From Mycobacterium sp. NS-7484 (lineage in GTDB: Bacteria; Actinomycetota; Actinomycetes; Mycobacteriales; Mycobacteriaceae): 64,000 bases of DNA. A model generated the notes under the pieces. The model was not told the origin of the DNA. It saw nothing but the letters and a program-made list of their open reading frames with translations, and did no database searches. Numbering within the stretch: the stretch's first letter is position 1; each line of letters opens with the position of its first letter. Both the position numbers and the translations under genes were made by a program. The stretch spans positions 16,796-80,795 of the forward strand of contig NZ_MBEJ01000106.1 in NCBI RefSeq assembly GCF_001953975.1. Reading direction: 5' to 3'. Positions 55,814 to 63,937 of the stretch are shown in pieces.

Positions 55814-57565
55814 GTGAACAAGGTCGCCCGTGCTGCCGCCGCGCTGATCGCGCTGCATCTGGTGGTCCGGGCCGTGGTGGCTTTCGGCGGCTACTTCTAC
55901 TGGGACGATCTGATCCTGATCGGCCGCGCCGGCACCCAGAATCTGCTATCCCCGTCCTTCTTGTTCGACGATCACGACGGCCACGTCATGCCCGCCGCGT
56001 TCCTGGTGTCCGGCGCGATCACCCGGGTGGCGCCGTTCTCGTGGGTGCTGGCCGCGGTGAGCCTGGTGGTGATGCAGCTGCTGGCCTCACTGGCGCTGCT
56101 GCGGGCGCTGTGGGTGATCCTGGGTTGGCGGCCGGTGCTGCTCGTGCCGCTGACCTTTGCCTTGTTCACCCCGCTGGCGGTGCCCGGGTTTGCCTGGTGG
56201 GCGGCGGCTCTGAACTCCCTGCCGATGCTGGCCGCGCTGGCCTGGGTCTGTGGTGAGGCCGTGCTGCTGGTGCGCACCGGAGCGTCTCGGCACGCAGTTG
56301 TTGGTGTGCTCGTTTTTCTGGGCGGACTGTTGTTCTTCGAGAAGGCCGCGGTGATCCCGTTCGTCGCGTTCGCGGTGGTGGCGTTGCTCGGGTATGTGAC
56401 GGGGACGTTCTCGGTGGCCGAGGTGTGGCGCCGCGGGTTGCAGTTGTGGGTCTCGTGCCTGGCAGTTTTGGTGGCCTGGATCGGGGTATATCTCGTCGTC
56501 GTCGATCAGAAGCGGTGGAGCTTCGACGTGGCGATGACGTGGGACCTGTTGAGCCGCTCCTTTACCCACGGCATCGTGCCTGGGCTTGTCGGCGGGCCCT
56601 GGTCCTGGCAGCGCTGGGCACCCGCTTCCCCCTGGGCCACGCCGCCGGTGTCGGTGATGGTGTTGGGCTGGGCGGTGCTCGTTGTTTCGGTGGCCGTGGT
56701 GTTGGTGCGCAAGACCCGCATCTGGCCGGTGCTGGTGGTGGCCCTGGGATATGCCGTGGCCTGCCAGATTCCGATCTATCTCATGCGCTCCTCCCGGTTC
56801 ACCGCGCTGGAGTTGGCGCAGACACTGCGCTACCTGCCGGATCTGGTGGTGGTGCTGGCGTTGTTGGCGGCAGTGGGGTTCTGTGCGCCCAACCGGAGTT
56901 CGTTGTTTTCCGCGTCGTTGGGCCGGACTGTCGTACTGGTGTCCGTGGCAGTACTTTTCGTGGCCAGCAGCCTGTACTCGACGTGGACATTCTCGAAGGT
57001 GTGGCGCGACAGCCCGGTGCCTTCTTATCTGAACAACGCCCGGGCCTCGCTGGCGTCGACCTCACCGGCCGCACCGCTGCTCGACCAAGAAGTCGATCCC
57101 TTGATCCTGCAACGCGTGGCCTATCCCGAGAATCTGGCCAGCCACATGTTCGCGCTGGCATCGCCTCGGCCTGAGTTCGCCTCTGCAACAACCGATCTGC
57201 GGATGTTCGACCGGACCGGGACATTGGTCGACGCGAAGGTGACGTGGGTGCGCACCATTGTCGAGGGCCCCGCGCCGCAATGCGGTTTCCTGGTGCAACC
57301 GGATGAACCCGTCGTCATGGCGCTGGACGGGCCACTGCTGCCGGCCGATTGGACCGCCGAGATCAACTACCTGGCCAACAGCGACGGCTCCCTAACCATG
57401 GCCTTGGCCGAAGGTCCCGACGTGAAAGTGCCGGTGCGGCCCGGGCTCAACCGGGTGTTCGTGCGGCTGCCGGGGGCTGGGCAATCGATCTCTGTGGGCG
57501 CCAACACCGCCGCGCTGTCGGTGTGCATCTCTCCTGGGCCGGTGGGATTCCTGGCGCCTCGGTAG
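55814..57565 (+). CDS. Large polytopic membrane protein, GT-C-like (Rv3635-like)
   Basis: 583 residues from GTG at 55814 (MNKVARAAAA); 55793 is an alternative. About ten transmembrane helices and a long C-terminal extracytoplasmic domain (about 430-583). An acidic pair in the first loop (YWDDLILIG) resembles the loop-1 Asp of GT-C glycosyltransferases. Its position next to galE1 agrees with Rv3635. It may add sugars from a lipid carrier to the cell wall; there is no direct evidence for the donor. Confidence 0.87.
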   Translation: MNKVARAAAALIALHLVVRAVVAFGGYFYWDDLILIGRAGTQNLLSPSFLFDDHDGHVMPAAFLVSGAITRVAPFSWVLAAVSLVVMQLLASLALLRALWVILGWRPVLLVPLTFALFTPLAVPGFAWWAAALNSLPMLAALAWVCGEAVLLVRTGASRHAVVGVLVFLGGLLFFEKAAVIPFVAFAVVALLGYVTGTFSVAEVWRRGLQLWVSCLAVLVAWIGVYLVVVDQKRWSFDVAMTWDLLSRSFTHGIVPGLVGGPWSWQRWAPASPWATPPVSVMVLGWAVLVVSVAVVLVRKTRIWPVLVVALGYAVACQIPIYLMRSSRFTALELAQTLRYLPDLVVVLALLAAVGFCAPNRSSLFSASLGRTVVLVSVAVLFVASSLYSTWTFSKVWRDSPVPSYLNNARASLASTSPAAPLLDQEVDPLILQRVAYPENLASHMFALASPRPEFASATTDLRMFDRTGTLVDAKVTWVRTIVEGPAPQCGFLVQPDEPVVMALDGPLLPADWTAEINYLANSDGSLTMALAEGPDVKVPVRPGLNRVFVRLPGAGQSISVGANTAALSVCISPGPVGFLAPR

Positions 57566-57620
57566 TCGTCCAGTCGCTAAGGGCAATTGATGACATCATC
57601 ACGGCAGGGAGGTGGCCAGG

Positions 57621-58109
57621 GTGGCACGACGTGCAGCGGTCGCGATTCTCGTGTGTCTGGCTTTCGTTGTGGCGGCCTGCAATCCGAGCCGCGATGATGC
57701 GCAGCCGTCCGGCGTTGTCACGGCACCTCCCACCGAGGTCCGACACGACTTGGAGCCCTTGACGAAACGGTTCCCTGCGATCGGCAATCCTGTCGACGCG
57801 ACCTGGATGAGCGGGACCCTCGGCGCGCAGTCAGACAATCGGGCGACGGCGCCCGGGCCCTCGGTCTACTGGATCGAAGCTGTCATCAAACTTCGCCCGA
57901 CCACCGCAGACGCACTCCGACAGAAATTCGCACCCACGTCGACGGGCGAGGTTCCTGACCTCAACGAGGGCCTGCGGGCTCACGTGCCCGCCGGACCATT
58001 TCTCACCAGCATCGCGATGGATACCGCGCTGAGCACCGACGACTGGCGATCGACCGCATACCTCGACAGCGGTTCGGACACGCTCGTGCTGCGATCTGTC
58101 GACGATTGA
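57621..58109 (+). CDS. Small lipoprotein, hypothetical
   Basis: 162 residues from GTG at 57621, chosen because GGGAGG lies 8 bases before; GTG at 57612 adds three residues. Signal peptide ARRAAVAILVCLAFVV ending in a lipobox AAC. The mature part is a mixed alpha/beta domain with no family signature that I know (YWIEAVIKLRPTTADALRQ). It is the first of four plus-strand genes that lead to the WXG-type protein. It starts 55 bases after the GT-C-like gene. Confidence 0.75.
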   Translation: MARRAAVAILVCLAFVVAACNPSRDDAQPSGVVTAPPTEVRHDLEPLTKRFPAIGNPVDATWMSGTLGAQSDNRATAPGPSVYWIEAVIKLRPTTADALRQKFAPTSTGEVPDLNEGLRAHVPAGPFLTSIAMDTALSTDDWRSTAYLDSGSDTLVLRSVDD

Positions 58110-58127
58110 CCGGTGTTGAGAACCGCC

Positions 58128-58553
58128 ATGATTCGGATACTCGCCATCGCGTTATTGATCGCCGGCTTCCTCAGCGGCTGCGGGGTTTTCGGTGACGCGT
58201 CGAACCGCGAGGGCGATCGCTTCGCGCGGCCCGACCATCCGAAGCACTCCCCTTCCGGGCAGTATTCGGTGTCGGTCGCTTCCGGGCCGTCACAAAACCG
58301 TGTCGACACCTGGGTCGTCGCGATCAAGGACACGGCAACCGGTGCTGAGGTCTTCCATGACACCACCGCGTACAGCACCCGCCACGGCGTCGGCATCACC
58401 TGGCTATCGTCCAGCGACCAGTTGTGGTTGCTGTCGAGTGATATCGGCACCGCCCATGTTGACCGGCAATCCGATGGGACGTGGGTCAAGACCTACATCT
58501 CTCCAGACACGGTGGGCGACATCCCCGACGAGATCCGCGCGCTGGGTGGCTGA
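58128..58553 (+). CDS. Small lipoprotein, hypothetical
   Basis: 141 residues from ATG at 58128 (MIRILAIALLI); GTG at 58113 would add five residues. Lipobox LSGC. The mature protein is rich in beta strands (QYSVSVASGPSQ, DTWVVAIKDTATGAEVF, ITWLSSSDQLWLLSS). It follows the previous lipoprotein by 18 bases, so both are probably one transcript. No function assigned. It lies just before the type VII-like gene. Confidence 0.75.
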   Translation: MIRILAIALLIAGFLSGCGVFGDASNREGDRFARPDHPKHSPSGQYSVSVASGPSQNRVDTWVVAIKDTATGAEVFHDTTAYSTRHGVGITWLSSSDQLWLLSSDIGTAHVDRQSDGTWVKTYISPDTVGDIPDEIRALGG

Positions 58554-58645
58554 TCGTGGGCCCACCCGATTCCTGACACCGTGGTGTGCCACGTGCTGAG
58601 ATACTGACGGTTAACTGTCGGAATCGTGTCGAGGGGGACGTGTCC

Positions 58646-60892
58646 GTGAGCGCGCTGGATGGCTTCTATTCGACGTGGAACAAAGCGCGAGAAACCTTCG
58701 GTGTCGGCGTTCCTACCGACGGCTCTCAGCATGACGGCAGCTCGCAGCTGCTGAAGCTGAAGGGAATGGTCGAGTCGGCTGCACCTGATGATCGCTGGCA
58801 GGGCACCGCATCACAGGCGTATGCCGCCGCCAATAAGAAGCACTCCGAGGTGTACCAAAAGCTCGCCGATCTCGACCAAAAGATGGCTACCGAAGTCACC
58901 AACGCCGCCAATGTCGTCGCCAACGGTCGCAACAAACTCGATGCCACAAAGTCCTGGGTCGACAGCGCGGTCAACTCGCTGCCCAGTTCACTCAGCGCCC
59001 AAGCCCGCGAGAAAAGTTTGATCCCCATTGCGAACGAAGGCGTCAAACAGGTCAACACCGCTGTCAACACAGCCCACGGCGACATGCTCAAGATCGGCTT
59101 CCGCGTCACCGTACTCAAGAACGCGTTCGATGAGCTCCAAGATCAGCAGTTTGGACCGGGCAGTGAAAAGAAGGAGGACACTCAAGCTCTTGGCCGCGAG
59201 GAGGCACATGCCCTGAGCCCCGAGGAACAGGCTGAGCGGGATGTCGAAGCAACCCTGAATGGAACTGGAATCGAAGGCGGCCAAGCCGAACGAGTGGACA
59301 AAGTTCTCAGCTCGATTAAGCCAGGGGAGGACTTGACGCCCACCCAAGACGCTTACCTCACGAAGATGCATGATCACCAAAAGGGGATGAGCGTGAGCGA
59401 ACTAAAACAAGCAGAGCAGCGATTGGGCGAACATAAGAATGTTATCGCTGATTCGTGGCAGTTAATGAGCAACGATGACGTGCGCTATTCCGGAGGAGCG
59501 GGAGAGCCCCCTAAGGGCGCAGCCTCCGAACTGCCCGACAGCGTTCAACACGCCCTACGCCATGCCGATTCTGCCACCGCCAGCGAAAGCGACCGTAATC
59601 CCGAACTAGCTCACGGCGACTCTCTTAGAGCAATCGCCGACATCGTTAAGGATGGAAACCCAAGTTTCCAAACCGGAACGGAACTGGACCGACAGATTAT
59701 AGTCGCGACCGATAAACTTATGGACAAAGCAGGCACGATGTACACGCCGCATGATCTCGTCTCGACTACACAGTCGTTATTCGAGGCAGTCGATGATGAC
59801 CATCAAATCATCAACGACCATCTGGTGGGCAGAAATGGAATGGATCCGAACGACTTTTTGAAAGATATCAATACAACGAACTGGGAAGATAATGGTAAGT
59901 CGGCGCGTTACCTTTTCCAGTGGACGAACGAGTCCCATATCGGCGCGGAGTCATCGATAGCCGCCTCGACAGCGGAGATATACTCAACTTACATCGGTAG
60001 CCATAGCGAGCTCATGGATATACATGGGAAGACCTTGGGCCAACTCAATCCAGAGTTGGTGCAGGGCTACGCTCACGGATTATCACCATATGTGAGCGAA
60101 CTCGCAGGTTTGTCGGACCAGATAAAGGGTGATCAATTCAGATTCCCCGATGCCGATAACCGAGAGCTGCCTACGGCAAAGGGCGTATTTTCCGTTCTTG
60201 CAACTGACAGTGCCGCCTATACCGAGTTCGATGGCGCGGTGAAGGAGAAACTATTGACGTTGAGTCACAGCTGGGCGAGCGAAGCACGGAACGGACAGGC
60301 CTCAGAATTCGATAACCGCATGGTAGATTGCGCAACGCTACAGGCCCTCGAGTCCGTGGGCAGCACCGAAGCCGTAAATCGGCTCCACCTCAATGCCGAG
60401 GAACTGTATAATCAGAATAAAGCATCATACGAAATAGCCGTAAAGGCAATCAGCGGAGGCGGAGGCTTAGTACCCGGCATAGGGCCGGCTCTTGCACCGT
60501 CGCTGGACATCTTCGGCACAGCCATGGAGGAAACCATTATCGGGAGTCAGCCGTCTGACGGCTACGCTCCGGCGACCGTAAAACCCATGTTCTCTGACGA
60601 CCCCGCCCGATTTGCACTCAATGCACTTCTCGCCACTGGAACGCCGCCGACCGGCGTTCCCTCCGAATGGCTAGTCGACGTACCAGTTGATCCAGACCAC
60701 CCGGACGGTCCCACGGTCAAGCAGATTGCGCCATCGGAAGATATCATCAAGAACTACGAAGAGGCTCACAGCACAATCAGCCGAGACCTGAACAGGCACC
60801 TGGAGGAGATCGTCGGCGGATCCCGCAATAGCCCCACCGGGCCGATGATTACTCAATACACCGGCATTACGGGTAACCCGGTACCGAAATGA
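58646..60892 (+). CDS. Large type VII secretion (Esp-like) substrate/effector candidate
   Basis: 748 residues from GTG at 58646, eight bases after GAGGGGG. The N-terminal 150 residues are a helical region with a W-x-G turn (WQGTASQAY, Trp51), like EspA/EspE-type substrates. The central part is long, helical and hydrophilic, with a repeat-like LTPTQDAYLTKMHDHQKGMS segment that I recall from mycobacterial 'TPR repeat region' proteins. A Gly/Pro hydrophobic stretch (GGGGLVPGIGPALAPSLDIF) occurs near residue 610. There is no signal peptide and no known toxin motif at the C-terminus. GC falls after about 59,150 (50% at 59881-59940), a sign of transfer. It is coupled to the lipoprotein by a 4-base overlap. 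Confidence 0.87.
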   Translation: MSALDGFYSTWNKARETFGVGVPTDGSQHDGSSQLLKLKGMVESAAPDDRWQGTASQAYAAANKKHSEVYQKLADLDQKMATEVTNAANVVANGRNKLDATKSWVDSAVNSLPSSLSAQAREKSLIPIANEGVKQVNTAVNTAHGDMLKIGFRVTVLKNAFDELQDQQFGPGSEKKEDTQALGREEAHALSPEEQAERDVEATLNGTGIEGGQAERVDKVLSSIKPGEDLTPTQDAYLTKMHDHQKGMSVSELKQAEQRLGEHKNVIADSWQLMSNDDVRYSGGAGEPPKGAASELPDSVQHALRHADSATASESDRNPELAHGDSLRAIADIVKDGNPSFQTGTELDRQIIVATDKLMDKAGTMYTPHDLVSTTQSLFEAVDDDHQIINDHLVGRNGMDPNDFLKDINTTNWEDNGKSARYLFQWTNESHIGAESSIAASTAEIYSTYIGSHSELMDIHGKTLGQLNPELVQGYAHGLSPYVSELAGLSDQIKGDQFRFPDADNRELPTAKGVFSVLATDSAAYTEFDGAVKEKLLTLSHSWASEARNGQASEFDNRMVDCATLQALESVGSTEAVNRLHLNAEELYNQNKASYEIAVKAISGGGGLVPGIGPALAPSLDIFGTAMEETIIGSQPSDGYAPATVKPMFSDDPARFALNALLATGTPPTGVPSEWLVDVPVDPDHPDGPTVKQIAPSEDIIKNYEEAHSTISRDLNRHLEEIVGGSRNSPTGPMITQYTGITGNPVPK

Positions 60893-61701
60893 TGCAGATG
60901 CCGAGACGATTACTCAGCATCGCCCTGATTGGGGCCACGCTCTGCGGATGTTCCGCGGGAGAGCCGAACGGCAACGCACAGGAACCTTGGTCGGGAATAT
61001 TTGCCGATGTCCGCAGCCAGTGGAGCGCTAACCCTGGAGTCGATCTTCTCAACGGAATTTCTGTGCCAGTAAGGGCTTATTTTGAATCACGATTTTTAGT
61101 TCAATATTCCGGAAGCATGGAGTTCGCGTATTCCGGCTTCATTCGCGCTGTACCCCCTAATACACCCACTGAAAATGACGACGCCGGCACGAGTAATCGT
61201 CGCCCGAATATAGAGCACGCTACCGGATCGCAGCCGATGTTCGGGAACGTTCGGTTCCGCATCCTTTCGATCGATGCGACCGGACCCAACAGCGCCGATG
61301 TAACTGTGTGTCGGTACATTTATTCATTGGCGGAACGCGAAGGAGACGGGCTATTCACAAGCATCGTGAGCGCGGGGCCGAACGTAGATACTCGAGGCAT
61401 TCTGGCGATGCGTATTACGCTGCACGAATATGATGATGATGCTTCATCGCCTGGCGCACAAAGCGGGCCAAACGCCGGTCCTAAAAATGATGTTTTTGGA
61501 CCCTGGCAGATCAAACGGTTCCTTTCCGCTTCAAATGCGAGCGCAGATGAACCAGAGTGGCCGAGAATGAAGGCCGATATAGGCACATGCATCGACCATG
61601 CCCCCGATCCGCCAGCCCGACGCGCATTCCTCATAAACGACGCGAACAGTCGTTCCGACTTTCCAACCCGAGCTCCGGATCCCGGTTGGCCGACGGACTA
61701 A
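60889..61701 (+). CDS. Lipoprotein coupled to the type VII-like substrate
   Basis: 270 residues, ATG overlapping the previous stop (ATGA). Signal peptide RRLLSIALIGATLCGC with two possible lipobox Cys (LCGC). The mature domain has no recognised family; features are YSGSMEFAYSGFIRAV and VRFRILSIDATGPNSADVTVC. Base composition is low in GC (42% at 61081-61140), unlike the core. Translation coupling suggests that it works with the 748-residue protein as an envelope receptor, export helper or immunity protein; none is proven. Confidence 0.8.
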   Translation: MMQMPRRLLSIALIGATLCGCSAGEPNGNAQEPWSGIFADVRSQWSANPGVDLLNGISVPVRAYFESRFLVQYSGSMEFAYSGFIRAVPPNTPTENDDAGTSNRRPNIEHATGSQPMFGNVRFRILSIDATGPNSADVTVCRYIYSLAEREGDGLFTSIVSAGPNVDTRGILAMRITLHEYDDDASSPGAQSGPNAGPKNDVFGPWQIKRFLSASNASADEPEWPRMKADIGTCIDHAPDPPARRAFLINDANSRSDFPTRAPDPGWPTD

Positions 61702-61894
61702 TGGCGCTCAACGGTCATATGAATGATCCATACCGCGGGCGGGCAATCAGATAGCTGAGCGACAGTGCGATGGAGAAGGCTCTAAGCAACATCGACTGAA
61801 CTGACGATCGCTGACCTTCGTCGACAAGTTGCTCGGATATCTTGTGACGCAGTCGGTCGACAGTTGATTCAGCCGTAATGCCAAGCTGACAGGC

Positions 61895-62260
61895 ATGACT
61901 GACGTACGTGAACAAGGTCTCCGAGTCCTTCAAGAGATGGTGCCGCACCTGTCGGCAGATGTGGTCGAGCCGAATGGCAGCTTCGGTGACGAGCTGATGG
62001 GCATCGGTGTCGACAATGTCTTCGGCCGGCTGTGGAGCCGGGAGGGCCTGAGCCGCCGTGACCGCAGCCTGGTCACCATGGGCATCCTCATCGCGCTGCG
62101 GGCCACCGACGAATTCGAGTCCCACGTCAAGATCGGCCTGCGAAACGGCCTGACCGAGGACGAGATCGCCGAGGTCATCTACCACGCCAGCGGCTACGCG
62201 GGATTCCCTGCTGCGAACACCGCCCGCAATGTGGCGCGTGAAGCGCTGAGAAAGGCTTAG
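61895..62260 (+). CDS. Carboxymuconolactone-decarboxylase-family protein
   Basis: 121 residues. The CMD fold is shown by FGRLWSREGLSRRDRSLVTMG (split: GLSRRDRSLVTMG) and the conserved LTEDEIAEVIYHASGYAGFPAA. There is no C-x-x-C, so it is a decarboxylase-type rather than an AhpD peroxidase. Function is probably small-molecule metabolism. A mutated, internally deleted copy of this gene lies 1.7 kb downstream at 63647-63769. About 190 bases before the start hold no gene that I can support. Confidence 0.9.
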   Translation: MTDVREQGLRVLQEMVPHLSADVVEPNGSFGDELMGIGVDNVFGRLWSREGLSRRDRSLVTMGILIALRATDEFESHVKIGLRNGLTEDEIAEVIYHASGYAGFPAANTARNVAREALRKA

Positions 62261-62277
62261 GCGAGACTGGCACCGCT

Positions 62278-63543
62278 TCACGGTCCGAGCAGCGCCAGCG
62301 GAATCACCGCCACGCCATCTGGACGCCGGTACGCGAACTGTCCGGTGTTCACCACGATCCGTTCCACCAGCCGATCGCCGATCTGGCCCTTGAGCCAGTT
62401 GAGATGGCGTACGTCCTTGTCGTCGACGCCTGCCGCCAACTTGACTTCGATCGCGATCACTCTCATCCCGGGGCCTTCGACGATCAGATCGATCTCGTGG
62501 TCGCCGTTCTGAGTGCGAAGGTGACCCACCGTCGCCTCGGCAGCTTCGGCATATACCCGAACCGACTGAGCAACAAGGGATTCGAACAACGCTCCGAGCC
62601 ACATGCCGGCCGGACCCGGCGCTGTGGTGCCGCCGAGCAGTGCATCGACGTCAACGCCGAACAATGCTGCCGCAAGTGCTGGGTCCACAAGGTGATGTTT
62701 GGGGGTCTTCGTCAGCCGCTTGAGCGGCGTAAAGGACGGTATCCATGGACTGATCGGGTCAAGGATGAACAGCCGTTGCAGATGTTCACGGTATTGCGCG
62801 ACGGTTTGCCTGGCAGGCTTGTCAGACTCGCCCGGCGTCGCGGAGCCGAGGATTACGCTGTATGCCGCATCCGTCGACGTCGCCGCCCCGTACGCGGCGA
62901 GCCAGGCCCGCAGCGCAGCTGGCTGCCGCACCGCCATCCCGTTCTCGGGGAGCTGGCGCTCGACGATTCGGCTCAAGTATCCGTTGAGCTGTGCACGCCG
63001 GACGCGCAGAGGTAGATCCCGAATCCCCGGGAAACCGGAGCGGACGACTTCTTCGGCGTAGTCGGGCAAGGCGACGTCGGTCTGTCCTTCAATGCGCGAC
63101 TCGCTGCCGCCCAGAAGCGCACGCAGTGACACCGTCGGACTGGTCAGCCCGCGCTCGGCGAGGGACATCGGCCGCATGATCACACTGAGGATGCGACCAG
63201 CGCCGGAATGGAGCCTCGCGCCTGCGGCTACCTGCGCCGATCCGGTCAACAGAAACCGTCCGCCCTCCGCCGACTGATCGACACCACGGCGGACTCGGTC
63301 CCATATCGGTGGGAGTAACTGCCATTCGTCGATGAGAACCGGCGGAGTCAGCCGATCGACCAGCCCGAGGTCAGCCGCGAGTGCCGATCGCTGCGCACCG
63401 TCGTCCAGACTCAACGTGGAAGTGGCGCGCTGGGCCGCGGTCGCCGTCTTGCCCACTCCTTTGGCGCCCTGGAGAGCGATGGCGGCAGTGTACGGGAACA
63501 GGTCATCAAGTACCTGGTCAACGACCCTCTGTAGATATGCCAC
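62278..63543 (-). CDS. AAA ATPase with DUF4143 (ATP-dependent nuclease-like fold)
   Basis: 421 residues. The N-terminal AAA module has Walker A GAKGVGKT near residue 27, Walker B PPVLIDEWQLLP and sensor FLLTGSAQ. The DUF4143 C-terminal domain follows, with a restriction-like-nuclease core: EIDLIVEGPG then VIAIEVKL (the D...E-x-K pattern). Such genes are common in islands and often show autonomous toxin or defence-like behaviour, but no activity is established. It is convergent with the CMD gene (17 bases). Two near-identical repeats lie in its promoter region. Confidence 0.92.
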   Translation of the reverse strand: MAYLQRVVDQVLDDLFPYTAAIALQGAKGVGKTATAAQRATSTLSLDDGAQRSALAADLGLVDRLTPPVLIDEWQLLPPIWDRVRRGVDQSAEGGRFLLTGSAQVAAGARLHSGAGRILSVIMRPMSLAERGLTSPTVSLRALLGGSESRIEGQTDVALPDYAEEVVRSGFPGIRDLPLRVRRAQLNGYLSRIVERQLPENGMAVRQPAALRAWLAAYGAATSTDAAYSVILGSATPGESDKPARQTVAQYREHLQRLFILDPISPWIPSFTPLKRLTKTPKHHLVDPALAAALFGVDVDALLGGTTAPGPAGMWLGALFESLVAQSVRVYAEAAEATVGHLRTQNGDHEIDLIVEGPGMRVIAIEVKLAAGVDDKDVRHLNWLKGQIGDRLVERIVVNTGQFAYRRPDGVAVIPLALLGP

Positions 63544-63568
63544 GCCGCGAATCTAACAAATTACAGGC

Positions 63569-63611
63569 TTTCTATATAACAGATCGCAGCATTTCTATCT
63601 AACAGATCGCA
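63569..63611 (-). promoter_or_regulatory. Two 20-base direct repeats before the DUF4143 gene
   Basis: TTTCTATATAACAGATCGCA (63569-63588) and TTTCTATCTAACAGATCGCA (63592-63611) differ at one base and are 23 bases apart. They start 26 bases before the ATPase ATG on the minus strand, in A/T-rich DNA. They are likely operator or activator sites, and -10-like elements (TATATAG) lie inside them. Confidence 0.6.
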
Positions 63612-63646
63612 TACGTCGACGTAGCTACCTGGTACTCAAAGATTGC

Positions 63647-63769
63647 AACTGTCGGCAGATGTGGTCGAGCCGAACGGCAGCTTCGACGACGAGCTGATGA
63701 GTATCGGTGTCGACAATATCTTCGGCCGGCTGTGGAGCCGGGAAGGCCCGCGCCTACGCGGAATTCCCT
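63647..63769 (+). pseudogene. Deleted copy of the CMD-family gene
   Basis: Bases 63649-63748 align without gaps to 61949-62048 of the intact CMD gene (offset exactly 1700) with 8 mismatches per 100. Then 63751-63769 match 62191-62209. So about 140 internal bases are deleted, and the start and the 3' end are missing. The copy lies in the same orientation on the far side of the DUF4143 gene. Confidence 0.85.
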
Positions 63770-63814
63770 AAGAGTAGAAGGCGCGGCTGCCACGCCCCAA
63801 CAGCCAGACCTTCG

Positions 63815-63877
63815 CGTTGACTTTGAGCTGACGCCGCAGTTGTGCGAGTAGCGGTGTGCGTGGATTCAAAGTCAACG
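63815..63877. repeat. 12-base inverted repeat
   Basis: CGTTGACTTTGA (63815-63826) is the reverse complement of TCAAAGTCAACG (63866-63877), with 39 bases between. It is 19 bases from the tRNA fragment. It could be a recombinase or integrase arm site; function not known. Confidence 0.5.
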
Positions 63878-63895
63878 GGTCGGTCGACAACAAGG

Positions 63896-63937
63896 TGGAG
63901 CCACCCAGGGGAATCGAACCCCTGACCTATTCATTAC
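63896..63937 (-). pseudogene. 3' half of a tRNA-Thr gene (probable attachment-site scar)
   Basis: On the minus strand GTAATGAATAGGTC is the anticodon 3' side with variable loop. A perfect T-arm (AGGGG-TTCGATT-CCCCT), the acceptor 3' strand GGGTGGC, T and CCA follow. The acceptor partner GCCACCC is absent: the 5' sequence in the window (near 63970) has a D-arm-like GTTCGCCGGTAGAGC, but its acceptor does not pair and the anticodon stem is lost. This is a partial tRNA, not a working gene. Three-prime tRNA halves are typical of integrated-island ends. Confidence 0.7.

Noticed and set aside
61715..62602. 295-residue open frame on the minus strand over the CMD gene
   Set aside because: Antisense to the CMD gene and to the end of the DUF4143 gene region; composition is a shadow and no family fits.
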